From Methanobacterium sp. (GTDB lineage: Archaea; Methanobacteriota; Methanobacteria; Methanobacteriales; Methanobacteriaceae), in NCBI RefSeq assembly GCF_038562635.1, contig NZ_JBCFBO010000001.1, forward strand, positions 1,900,643 through 1,964,642: DNA of 64,000 bases, written 5' to 3'. Below, one piece after another: positions 26,449-35,479 of the stretch. Within the stretch, counting starts at the first letter, position 1. Each line of letters opens with the position of its first letter. The translations under genes were made by a program, and so were the position numbers. Below the pieces are notes generated by a model. That model saw only the letters and a list, made by a program, of their open reading frames with translations. It was not told where the DNA came from and searched no databases.

Positions 26449-27876
26449 TTATTTAAATGAAGCAAGAAAACCATTTACAACATCTCTTGCAGACTGTATT
26501 AACGGATTTTTTGATTTTACAGGTGTTTGCATATTCTTCAACCTGTCGATTCTGAAATAAACAGGAGGATGAGTATCCCACGATAGCCATTTTGGAATTT
26601 TAGACCCCACTTTTTCCATTTGGAGCCTTTGATATGCTATTTTTCGAAGCGCCTCTGCAAGTACATCTGGCTGACCAACCTTCATGGCTGATAAAAGGTC
26701 TGCCCTGGTTTCAAAGAACTTGGCAACGAAGAAAATAAGGGCCATGATTACTATTATGTATATTATGGGGTTAATAATTACAATGGGGAACAGGACAGTA
26801 AATCTCAATAGGAACTCGCCGGAGATTATGCTGAACAGTATTATGGGGTCTCTTCCTTGAAGATGCCCCATTTCATGACCTAAAACGCTTAATATTTCCT
26901 TTTCATTTAATTGAACAAGTAAACCAGTTGTGATGAGTACAAGTCCTTTACTTGGGGTAGGACCAGTAGCTGCTGCATTTGCAATCATGGTATTTGAGAT
27001 CACGATTTTAGGCATAGGCAGGCCAAAACTATCGGCAGCTTTTTTAACGATGTCGTACACATTGACGGTTTTATACAGGCTACGGTATGGATTGCAGCTG
27101 AAGCCGTACTTTTCCAGAACTTCGTCTCCAAGCTTACAGGTAGGCTTTATGCCCTGATTAAATGTCCTTTCGTAGATTTCCTTTTTTATCTGCGTTACAG
27201 TTTCTTTTCCAAATTTTTCCTGAAACTCTTTAAATTCTTTAAATGGCAGCTGGTACTCCAGTATATGAACATAAGGATTTTGAAGGGAAACATTCCATTT
27301 ATTCCCATATGCAAGGATTTTATTTGAAAAAAGGACAATTACAAACTGAGAAATTAAAATAAGGGCCACTGCATAATATAATCCGAATAAAAAGAATAAA
27401 ACGATATTAAATGCAAAAAACAGGATGTAAACTAAAAGGAGGCTGCTGGTAAAAAGCTGGTCTCCAGTGCGTTTTTTGGATGTAGGGGGCTGCTCGGGTA
27501 TGACTCTTTCTCCTTCCACCCATGAAAAATAAATGGTTGAACTGCGGACGTTATCTTCAAATAGATGAACCATGAAGTAAATATCGTCTTTAACTGATTC
27601 TGTAAATTTAGAAGGAGTTCCATCAATGGGTATTAATGTGAGTTCTACAGGATTTCCTGATTTAACTTCTGCATCTATCTGAAAACCCTTTGTAGGGTCT
27701 CTTGCTGTAAATAATAATCGATTACCATTGTCTTCTCTTATTATTTTCGCATTTGAGAAGTACTCCGGCTTAACCATCAAGTAATTTTCATCAATAAAAC
27801 TTAGAACTTCGTCGTGGTATTCTTGGGATATATCAAAATCAATTAAAAAAGTTTGAGTTTCAGGGATTTCAATCAT
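26449..27876 (-). CDS. M48-family membrane metalloprotease
   Basis: 475 residues. The peptidase domain carries the zinc motif GHEMGHLQGRDP (HExxH) near residue 337, then hydrophobic segments and KFFETRADLLSAMKVGQPD, which supplies the third ligand Glu in HtpX-like enzymes. Two further hydrophobic segments lie near residues 145-190. The first about 140 residues form a hydrophilic domain (LIDFDISQEYHDEVLSF ... FSWVEGERV) not seen in bacterial HtpX and unknown to me. Probably membrane protein quality control. Single gene in tail orientation to argF. Confidence 0.85.
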   Translation of the reverse strand: MIEIPETQTFLIDFDISQEYHDEVLSFIDENYLMVKPEYFSNAKIIREDNGNRLLFTARDPTKGFQIDAEVKSGNPVELTLIPIDGTPSKFTESVKDDIYFMVHLFEDNVRSSTIYFSWVEGERVIPEQPPTSKKRTGDQLFTSSLLLVYILFFAFNIVLFFLFGLYYAVALILISQFVIVLFSNKILAYGNKWNVSLQNPYVHILEYQLPFKEFKEFQEKFGKETVTQIKKEIYERTFNQGIKPTCKLGDEVLEKYGFSCNPYRSLYKTVNVYDIVKKAADSFGLPMPKIVISNTMIANAAATGPTPSKGLVLITTGLLVQLNEKEILSVLGHEMGHLQGRDPIILFSIISGEFLLRFTVLFPIVIINPIIYIIVIMALIFFVAKFFETRADLLSAMKVGQPDVLAEALRKIAYQRLQMEKVGSKIPKWLSWDTHPPVYFRIDRLKNMQTPVKSKNPLIQSARDVVNGFLASFK

Positions 27877-28013
27877 TATATAACTATTATTTGTCTTTAT
27901 AAGTTAAATAATTTATGAAAACCCATTTAGAATCTTTTCTTTTTAAAAAGGGATTCATATTTCAGTTAATGAAAAAGAAAAAAAATTGGGAATATACTGG
28001 AAACAACCTCTGG

Positions 28014-29696
28014 TTACATGGATTCAGGGGCTTTTATTCCCATAAGATCAAGACAGTTTCTAATAGTTATCCTTGACTTATCCACCAGAAGTAACCTGTC
28101 AACCTCTTCTTCTGCACCTATTACTGGAACAGACTTGTAGAACCTGTTGAATGTCCCTGCCAGGTCCATAGCATACTGTGCAAGAGGATGTATCCTGTTA
28201 ATTTTTGTTGATTCTTCAATAATAGATGTGAACTTAGAAAGCATTTTTACAAGTTCTATTTCAAAAGGATGGTTTAAAATTTGGTCGTGAGTATCGATAC
28301 CTGCATCAAAACCTGCTTTTTCAAGCAGCTTGCATGCCCTTGCATGGGCGTATTGAATCGATGCACATCCCCTTTCAAAACTGAGGGCTTCTTCCCATTT
28401 AAACACTATATGCTTTTCTGGAGATAATTTAACTATGAAATACCGTATAGCACCTATACCAATGTCTATAGCAATTTTAAGGGCTTCTTCATCAGTTAAA
28501 TCTGACCTCCTATTTTTAATTTCAAAAAGAGCACGGTTTACCGCTTCATCAACCAATTCATCCACTGAAATAAACACTCCTCTTCGTGTAGACATTGAAC
28601 CTTCAGGGAGAGTTATAAACTCATAAAATACAACTTCTGGGCTTTTTCCATCTAATAAGTTAAGTGCTATGCTTATCTGGTCCACTGCAAGCTTGTGGTC
28701 GGATCCTAAGATGTCTATCATTTCATCAGAGTTGTCTGATTTTTCAAGGTGATAAGCAAGGTCCCTTGTTGAATAAAGAGAAGTTCCATCGGATCTTGTA
28801 AGTACAAGCTCTTTTTCTATGCCGTAATCTTCAAGGGGAAGGTATAAAACTTCATTTCTTTTAGTGTATTTACTCAGTTTGTTCAGAATTCCGCTGACGG
28901 CTTGATTTCTTATAAACTTGCTTTCCCAGACAAAAGCGTCGTGGTAAATGTTTAAATCATTTAATGTGGACTCAATTCCACTTATGCATTTTTTTACGAT
29001 GTTTTTAAAGACTTTTTCAAGCTCTGGATCAGTACCACTTTCATATCTTTTTAAAAGTGCACTAACTTCTGTTTTAAGGCTCTCGTCGGCACGTAATTTT
29101 TCATTTATCTGGAAGTAGATTTTTCCAATTTCATGATCTACTTTTTCTTTTTCTTCTATTTTAAAATCGAAATTTAGTAATCCCCAGGCAATTATGCCTA
29201 TTTGCCGACCCATATCATTTACATAATACTGAGTTTCTACATTATACCCGGCAGACCGAAGTATCCTTGCTAAAGAATCTCCTATTATCGCATTTCTAAC
29301 GTGGCCAATGTGTAATGGCCCGTTAGGGTTTGCAGATGTGTGTTCGAGGATTATTTTTTTATTTTTATCTTCTAACTGCCCGTAATTTTCATCTATGGAG
29401 TCTAAAACCAGTTTTGAAAAGTTGTCATAATTTATGAAGAAATTGATGTAAGGACCTTTCATTTCAACAGACTTGAAAATTTCAGGAATTTCTATAACAT
29501 TTAAAATGTCTTTGGTTATTTCCATGGGTGGTTTTTTAAGCTGTTTTGCAAGTTGAAATGAGACTGTTGATGCGAGATCTCCAAGATCTGCATTTGGAGG
29601 TTCCTCAACTTTAATTTCAGATGGTTTTTCATATCCTAAAGATTCAATTGCACTTTCTAAAGATTTAACTGCTTCTTTTTCTAGCATTCTGTACAT
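28014..29696 (-). CDS. argS: arginyl-tRNA synthetase
   Basis: 560-residue class I synthetase. Landmarks: N-terminal Add1 domain (EKPSEIKVEEPPNADLGDLAS), the HIGH-type motif SANPNGPLHIGHVRNAIIGD near residue 116, the KMSKS-equivalent GSMSTRRGVFISVDEL near 360 and a C-terminal DALR anticodon-binding domain ending MGIKAPESM. The chosen ATG at 29696 has GGTGA five bases upstream; a second ATG three codons later is less well placed. Confidence 0.96.
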   Translation of the reverse strand: MYRMLEKEAVKSLESAIESLGYEKPSEIKVEEPPNADLGDLASTVSFQLAKQLKKPPMEITKDILNVIEIPEIFKSVEMKGPYINFFINYDNFSKLVLDSIDENYGQLEDKNKKIILEHTSANPNGPLHIGHVRNAIIGDSLARILRSAGYNVETQYYVNDMGRQIGIIAWGLLNFDFKIEEKEKVDHEIGKIYFQINEKLRADESLKTEVSALLKRYESGTDPELEKVFKNIVKKCISGIESTLNDLNIYHDAFVWESKFIRNQAVSGILNKLSKYTKRNEVLYLPLEDYGIEKELVLTRSDGTSLYSTRDLAYHLEKSDNSDEMIDILGSDHKLAVDQISIALNLLDGKSPEVVFYEFITLPEGSMSTRRGVFISVDELVDEAVNRALFEIKNRRSDLTDEEALKIAIDIGIGAIRYFIVKLSPEKHIVFKWEEALSFERGCASIQYAHARACKLLEKAGFDAGIDTHDQILNHPFEIELVKMLSKFTSIIEESTKINRIHPLAQYAMDLAGTFNRFYKSVPVIGAEEEVDRLLLVDKSRITIRNCLDLMGIKAPESM

Positions 29697-29870
29697 AGAT
29701 TCACCGTATAATCGTTATAATGTATAATTAGCTTGATTCAGAAATCGTATACATTTATGAAAATTAAATAAATAGTTTTTCAAAATTCTTTATAACATTA
29801 AGATATTTAGTTATTTTCTATTAAATAATATTTTCAAAAAATTATATAAATTTTTTAAACTTTCGAAATC

Positions 29871-30110
29871 TGTCAAAACATGTGTTTTGACACAGCAAAC
29901 ACTGTCAAACACAAAAGTGTTTGATGCCGGAAGAAATTGCGCTTCTCGGCCGCAAAACGAAGCTGGAGAAAATGCGAAGCATTTTTTTGCCGGAGGAAAT
30001 CATATTTCCTCGGCCGCAAAAACCAAAGGTTTTTGCAGGCTTAAAAAATCAAAGATTTTTTAAAGTTTTGCAGGCAACGAAAACGGAGTTTTCGTATGCT
30101 TTGTGTTTGC
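29871..30110. repeat. hairpin array D (upstream of argS)
   Basis: Perfect TGTCAAAACA/TGTTTTGACA (29871-29892, loop TG). Then come TCAAACAC/GTGTTTGA, AAAATGC/GCATTTT (loop GAA), GAGGAAA/TTTCCTC, GCAAAAACC/GGTTTTTGC (loop AAA), AAAAAATC/GATTTTTT (loop AAA) and ACGAAAAC/GTTTTCGT (loop GGA). An outer pair, GCAAACAC near 29894-29901 and GTGTTTGC near 30103-30110, encloses most of them. GC-rich linkers (CCGG, CGGCCGC, CAGGC) stand out from the AT-rich surroundings. Non-coding; frames through it are accidental. Confidence 0.88.
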
Positions 30111-30173
30111 ATGCTCTGATTTTTGTCGATTTTCAAAATTACAAATATTTAAAAAAAATTAGATTTTAAAATT

Positions 30174-30623
30174 TTATAATCCCCTAATCCAAAGTGAAAT
30201 ATATCCAATTTTAGGTATAACAACCGGCTTTCCATTTGATGTTAAGACTTTTGAAACTATTTGATTTTGATAAACTGGTTCTGGATCTTGTGCTGGATTG
30301 TTATCTCCTTTTGCTATAAAATAGGTGGTTCCATTCTCTGCTTTATGAACTGCAATAACCCTATGAAGTACCTCTTCTGGAATCCAGGTTGCATTATAGA
30401 TTATTATATCTCCAACTTGGATTTTACTGGGGTTATTTTCAACTTTAACAATATCTCCTCTGTAAATAGAGGGTTCCATGGATGTTGAGACCATAACTAC
30501 ATATTCTGTAGATCTTGAACTGCTTGATGCTGAAGTAAGCCCTATTACTCCAATTACAGAAGCTATGCCAACTACAGCAATCATACAGACTATTAAAATT
30601 AAGAGTTTAGCTTTTTTCTGCAT
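30174..30623 (-). CDS. signal peptidase I, archaeal Sec11 type (copy 1)
   Basis: 149-residue membrane-anchored signal peptidase. An N-terminal span (residues 7-30) is followed by the Ser/His/Asp motifs of Sec11-type enzymes: catalytic Ser48 in VSTSMEPSIYRGDIV, His87 in EEVLHRVIAV and Asp107 in AKGDNNPAQDPEP. It ends in WIRGL like its two neighbours but is the most divergent of the three (longer N-terminus). Start ATG at 30623 follows GGAGG. Confidence 0.9.
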   Translation of the reverse strand: MQKKAKLLILIVCMIAVVGIASVIGVIGLTSASSSSRSTEYVVMVSTSMEPSIYRGDIVKVENNPSKIQVGDIIIYNATWIPEEVLHRVIAVHKAENGTTYFIAKGDNNPAQDPEPVYQNQIVSKVLTSNGKPVVIPKIGYISLWIRGL

Positions 30624-30886
30624 TCTGATTTAAGCCTCCTAATAAAATTAATTTTTTGATTGGGTGTTGGTTTTCCTTAGTTATAAAATAATTGAAATAT
30701 TTAGTATCATATTTAAAAAAGTAAAACGAAGTTTAAACTCACTGAATTATTTTAAATAAATAGATAGGCAAAAATAAGCAATGATTCAAAATATGAAGTA
30801 ATATTTTATTTATTAAAACTGATTTATGTATTTAAATTTAAAATAAAAAGATAATAAATTGATAACCGTCAATTTATATAATCTTA

Positions 30887-31285
30887 TCATAATCCTCTGA
30901 TCCATAGCGTTATATATCCAATTTTAGGTATAATCAGGGGTTGCCCACCTATATCAACAACCTTCGAGATCACCTGGTCTGGGAATTGTACTGGATAGGG
31001 GTCGGCTGTTGGATTGTTATCTCCCTTTGTTATGAGATACGTGCTTCCATTAGACGTTTTATATATCTCTTTAACTCTGTGAATTACAGGTTCTGGAAAC
31101 CATGTTGCATGATAGACAACTATATCTCCTACCTGGACGCTGCTTGGGTTTTGATCTACTACGACTATGTCTCCCCTGTACATTACGGGTTCCATACTTC
31201 CAGAGACAACAACATTCATATGCTGCGCTATGATTACTCCTGCGAGTATAATTATAATGTAGGTTGCTATTTCTTTATAATTCAC
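30887..31285 (-). CDS. signal peptidase I, archaeal Sec11 type (copy 2)
   Basis: 132 residues, one N-terminal span (MNYKEIATYIIIILAGVII). Ser30 in SGSMEPVMYRGD, His69 in VIHRVKEI and Asp88 in ITKGDNNPTAD are all present, so it should be active. It is nearly identical over most of its length to copy 3, which lies immediately upstream, implying a recent tandem duplication. The start is GTG at 31285 with AAAGGTG upstream. Confidence 0.9.
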   Translation of the reverse strand: MNYKEIATYIIIILAGVIIAQHMNVVVSGSMEPVMYRGDIVVVDQNPSSVQVGDIVVYHATWFPEPVIHRVKEIYKTSNGSTYLITKGDNNPTADPYPVQFPDQVISKVVDIGGQPLIIPKIGYITLWIRGL

Positions 31286-31391
31286 TTTTTCACCTTTATT
31301 AAGGGTATCATAGCTTAATTTAAAATATATTTAAGAAATTAAGCCTTAATTGAATATTGGCAATAAAAAAAGAAATTGCCAGTTGATTTTA

Positions 31392-31790
31392 TTATAATCC
31401 TCTAATCCACAGTGTTATATACCCTATTTTAGGTATAATCAGGGGCTGTCCATTTATGGATACAACTTTTGAAACCACCTGGTCTGGGTATTGTACCGGA
31501 TATGGATCGGGCACTTGGTTGTTATCTCCCTTTGTTATGAGATACGTGCTTCCATTAGACGTTTTATATATCTCTTTGACTCTATGGATTACATCTTCAT
31601 TAACCCATGTTGCTTTGTAAACAACTATATCTCCTACCTGGACGCTGCTTGGGTTTTTATCGACTACGACTATGTCTCCCCTGTACATTATGGGTTCCAT
31701 ACTTCCTGAGACAACAACATTCATATGCTGCGCTACAACTATTCCAATGAGTATGATCACGATATAAGTTGCTATTTCTTTATAATTCAC
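31392..31790 (-). CDS. signal peptidase I, archaeal Sec11 type (copy 3)
   Basis: 132 residues, closest to copy 2 (same N-terminus MNYKEIATYI and same VVVDxNPSSVQVGDIVVY and EIYKTSNGSTYLITKGDNN blocks). All catalytic motifs are intact: SGSMEPIMYRGD, VIHRVKEI, KGDNN. It starts at GTG 31790 behind GAGGGAG. Three enzymes in a row suggest specialisation for different secreted or pilin-like substrates, but nothing here shows which. Confidence 0.9.
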   Translation of the reverse strand: MNYKEIATYIVIILIGIVVAQHMNVVVSGSMEPIMYRGDIVVVDKNPSSVQVGDIVVYKATWVNEDVIHRVKEIYKTSNGSTYLITKGDNNQVPDPYPVQYPDQVVSKVVSINGQPLIIPKIGYITLWIRGL

Positions 31791-31998
31791 TTTCTCCCTC
31801 TATCAAGGATTTTGTCTAAATTTATGGACTTTAAATGATTTATAGATTTGCCCAAATATTATTTTTTAATATTATGTGATTTATTAAGTCAAGTAACATA
31901 AACTTACTGGCCCTGCGATTTTAGGCAGATTATATTCAAATTAAAGCATGAAAATTGGATTTAAAAAGGAAAGATAAAAAATTAAGTTTTTATTATAA

Positions 31999-33654
31999 TT
32001 ACCTTAAAACAGCTCCTTTATCTGCAGAACTTGCCATCTTTCTGTATCTTGAAAGCCATCCTTTAACCTTTTTATCGGGCATTACTACATTTTCAAGCCT
32101 ATTTTTAAGTTCTTCCTCTTCAACTTCGGTTTCGAGAATTCCGTTATTCATATCTATTTTTATAATGTCTCCATCTTTTAGGGCAGCTATTGGCCCTTTT
32201 TCCATAGCTTCAGGAGATATATGTCCAATACAAGGTCCTCTTGTTCCGCCGGAGAATCTTCCATCGGTTATAAGTGCAACTGTTTTTAACCCCATGCCGG
32301 ATATGGCAGAAGTTGGGTTCAGCATTTCACGCATTCCAGGGCCGCCCTTTGGTCCTTCGTATCTTATTACAACTACGTCCCCTTCTTTGATTTCATGGTT
32401 AAAAATTGCAGTAACACACGCGTCTTCACCGTCAAAAACTTTTGCTGGGCCAGTGTGTACTTTCATATCTTCATTTACACCTGCTACTTTAACTACAGAT
32501 CCCCTTGGAGCTAAGTTGCCTTTTAATATTGCAAGTCCTCCTTCTTTACTGTAAGGATTACTTAATGGCCTTATAACTTCATCATCTGCAACTTCTGCAT
32601 CTTTAATATTTTCACCAAGGGTTTTTCCAGTACATGTTAGAGTATCCTGGTTTATTTTATCTTTGATTACCTTTAAAACCGCAGGTATGCCTCCAGCATT
32701 ATCTAAATCCAACAGGCTGTGAACTCCTGATGGGCGCAGTTTGGTTATGTGCGGAATTTTTTTACTAAATTCATCAAATGAATCAATGGTTATATTAACT
32801 CCTTTATCTTCAAGTTCGCTTGCTATTGCAGGAATGTGTAAAGTAGTATTTGATGATCCTCCAAGTGCAAGATCAGCTGCTATAGCATTTTCAAATGCTT
32901 CCTGAGTCATTATTTTAGATGGAGTTATATTTTTATCCAGCAATTCTATTATTTTGGCTCCAGATTGGCGTGCTATTTGTCTTTTTTTAGCGTCAACAGC
33001 ATGGGCTGTTGCGCAGTATGGTAAACTCATTCCTAATACTTCTGTTATGCATGCCATTGTGTTTGCAGTGAAAAGACCGGCACATGAACCTGCTCCAGGG
33101 CATGCACATCTTTCAAGCTCGTCAAGTTCTTCCTCTGTCATTTTGCCTGATGATACGGCCCCAACACCTTCAGAAACAGATATAAAATCTACTGGTTTAC
33201 CTTTAAACTCACCAGGTTTCATAGGTCCTCCTGTAACGACAATTGAAGGTATATCCAGCCTTGCTGCAGCCATTAACATTCCAGGAACTACTTTATCGCA
33301 TGTTGGGATTAATACGAGCGCATCCATCTGGTGGGCCTGTGCCATGCTTTCTACAGTATCTGCTATTATCTCCCTTGAAGCAAGGGAATATTTCATTCCT
33401 TCATGACCCATTGATATGCCGTCGCAAATGGCCATTGTATTAAATTCGAAAGGTACTCCACCTGCTTCGCTTATTCCCTGTTTAACTGCATCAGCTACTT
33501 CATTAAGGTGAATGTGTCCGGGTACTATGCTGGTAAAACTATTTGCAACACCTATAAATGGTTTGTTCATTTCTTCATCTGTTACTCCGCATGCTCTAAG
33601 TAAAGATCTGTGGGGAGCTTTTTGTAATCCTTTTTTAATAGCATCGCTTCTCAT
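31999..33654 (-). CDS. ilvD: dihydroxy-acid dehydratase
   Basis: 551-residue iron-sulfur dehydratase, third step of Val/Ile synthesis. Landmarks: FIGVANSFTSIVPGHIHL near residue 34, LIPTCDKVVPGMLMAAARL near 115 (cluster Cys), CACPGAGSCAGLFTANTM near 187 (cluster Cys), ALGGSSNTTLHIPAIA near 264 and ALITDGRFSGGTRGPCIGHISPEA near 455. Start ATG at 33654 follows GGTGAT. Same strand as ilvC, ilvNB and ilvE but monocistronic here. Confidence 0.96.
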   Translation of the reverse strand: MRSDAIKKGLQKAPHRSLLRACGVTDEEMNKPFIGVANSFTSIVPGHIHLNEVADAVKQGISEAGGVPFEFNTMAICDGISMGHEGMKYSLASREIIADTVESMAQAHQMDALVLIPTCDKVVPGMLMAAARLDIPSIVVTGGPMKPGEFKGKPVDFISVSEGVGAVSSGKMTEEELDELERCACPGAGSCAGLFTANTMACITEVLGMSLPYCATAHAVDAKKRQIARQSGAKIIELLDKNITPSKIMTQEAFENAIAADLALGGSSNTTLHIPAIASELEDKGVNITIDSFDEFSKKIPHITKLRPSGVHSLLDLDNAGGIPAVLKVIKDKINQDTLTCTGKTLGENIKDAEVADDEVIRPLSNPYSKEGGLAILKGNLAPRGSVVKVAGVNEDMKVHTGPAKVFDGEDACVTAIFNHEIKEGDVVVIRYEGPKGGPGMREMLNPTSAISGMGLKTVALITDGRFSGGTRGPCIGHISPEAMEKGPIAALKDGDIIKIDMNNGILETEVEEEELKNRLENVVMPDKKVKGWLSRYRKMASSADKGAVLR

Positions 33655-34026
33655 TGAATCACCATAAAACTTCTATTTAAGATATATTTTACAAATAACG
33701 AATAATACTGACTTAATCCTATTTAAACGGTTATTTTTGATTAATAGAATTAGTGTATTAATATCTTTAAATATAATCATATTAATTTCTTTTTATGTAT
33801 TATAAATGTACTGTATTCTATTTTTATTGATATAAAATGATCTTATGTCAAATTTCTAGTTATCATTTGCAATTTGATTTAATGTTTAAATGCATATGGC
33901 AGTACGTTCTAGTTTATATGTATTTTATAAGTACAAGCTCTGGTGGAACTCAACAGGTTAGACAGGTTATAATGCCACGTTTGATTTGAAGTTCATTACT
34001 TATAGATCAAAAAACAGAGTATTAGT
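33655..34026. other. divergent promoter region of ilvD and the MgtC-like gene
   Basis: 372 bp, strongly AT-rich. Nothing coding was recognised. A partial direct repeat, CAACAGGTTAGACAGGTTA, occurs near 33951-33969. No hairpin of the array family. Confidence 0.35.
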
Positions 34027-35268
34027 ATGCATATAGATATCGTCTTAAAATTTTTAATTGCTTTAGCAATTGGGGCGTTAATTGGGATTGAAAGGGAACG
34101 AAAACAGGTAAATAAAAGTGAATTTGCAGGTATCAGGACATTTATCTTAATTGCACTCATGGGAATACTTTCTACATATATAAATGAAATTTACTCTAAT
34201 TTTTTAGTTATATCTTTTTTAGGTTTAATCGTGCTTGTAGGCTTAAGTTACATGGTAAGCACACGGGAAACTGGAGACATTGGTATTACAACTGAGGTTG
34301 TAGCTCTTCTTACTTTTATTTTAGGTGCATTATGTTACACTGATGATGGAATAAAAATAGCTCCAATATTTGCAATTATAATAACAGCTTTACTGGCGGC
34401 AAAATCATATATACATAAATTTGTAAGGAAAATAAGTGAAAAAGAGTTAATAAATACCCTGAAATTTCTTATAATTGCATTTGTGATTCTTCCATTACTT
34501 CCTGATCAGACAATGGGGCCTCTGGATGTATTCAATCCATATCAAATCTGGCTTGTAGTCGTTTTTATTTCAGCAATAAGTTATGCGGGATACATAATGA
34601 TGAAATTAGTTGGGGCAGAAAGGGGATTGGGATTAACAGGGATCGTTGGAGGACTGGTATCAAGTACTGCAGTTACAACGGCAATGGCCTCAAGGGTTAA
34701 AGAAAGCGAGTTTATTATAAGAGCAGCAGTATTTGCAACGGTTATAGCGAGTTCAATGATGTTTTTAAGGATTCTTTTTGAGGTACTGGTTATAAATCCT
34801 GATCTTGTATCTCTTCTTATGGTCCCGATGTTAAGCATGGGAATTTTAGGGATTGCACTCGGGGTACTGGCATGGAAAACTACAAAAGTTAAGGAAGTTG
34901 GGGAAGAAATCAAATTTAAAAACCCTTTTTCCCTTAGACCTGCACTCATATTTGGAGTTCTGTTTTTAGTCATTCTTTTCATGTCAAAAATTGCAGATAT
35001 CTATTTTGGAAGCAGCGGCCTTTATGTGGCAAGTATTATATCTGGCGTCGCTGATGTTGACGCTATAACCATAAGTATGGCGCTTCTTGCAAAGACTACT
35101 ATCTCACAGGATGTAGCAGTAACTGCCATAACCATTGCAGCTATTTCTAACACTGTAATGAAGTTTGGAATAGCTTTATTTATTGGTACAAGGCGTTTTG
35201 GACAAATAATATGCGTAATTTTTGCTGCAATCATTACAACTGGACTTATCGCCGTCTTCTTTATTTAA
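34027..35268 (+). CDS. MgtC/SapB-like and DUF4010 membrane protein
   Basis: 413 residues. The first about 140 residues are an MgtC/SapB domain (VLKFLIALAIGALIGIERERKQVNKSEFAGIRTFILIALMG, with the E-R-E conserved core). The remainder is a DUF4010 domain of about seven spans (GAERGLGLTGIVGGLVSSTAVTTAMASR near residue 197, SGVADVDAITISMA near 339). Proteins with both domains are common in archaea and bacteria; a role in Mg or small-molecule homeostasis is presumed. Start ATG at 34027 without a clear ribosome site. Confidence 0.85.
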   Translation: MHIDIVLKFLIALAIGALIGIERERKQVNKSEFAGIRTFILIALMGILSTYINEIYSNFLVISFLGLIVLVGLSYMVSTRETGDIGITTEVVALLTFILGALCYTDDGIKIAPIFAIIITALLAAKSYIHKFVRKISEKELINTLKFLIIAFVILPLLPDQTMGPLDVFNPYQIWLVVVFISAISYAGYIMMKLVGAERGLGLTGIVGGLVSSTAVTTAMASRVKESEFIIRAAVFATVIASSMMFLRILFEVLVINPDLVSLLMVPMLSMGILGIALGVLAWKTTKVKEVGEEIKFKNPFSLRPALIFGVLFLVILFMSKIADIYFGSSGLYVASIISGVADVDAITISMALLAKTTISQDVAVTAITIAAISNTVMKFGIALFIGTRRFGQIICVIFAAIITTGLIAVFFI

Positions 35269-35479
35269 ATGGATATTTTCTTTTTAAGTAGCACGATTGT
35301 TTAATTTTTATAATCAGAAATATTCACTAAAGTGATCCAATAAAAATTTAAATACTCTAAACCTAAAGTTTAATGACAAATATAAAATTCATTTAATTGA
35401 AATAAATAGTATCAAGCAAAATTATTGATTTTAAAGTTTAGAATCATTTTATAAATTATTTCAGTTTACAGGTGAGAAA

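Noticed and set aside
30174..31790. Signal peptidase triplet as part of a sortase or archaellin-prepilin system
   Set aside because: No sortase, pilin, archaellin or class III peptidase genes nearby. All three are Sec11-type with Ser/His/Asp motifs.
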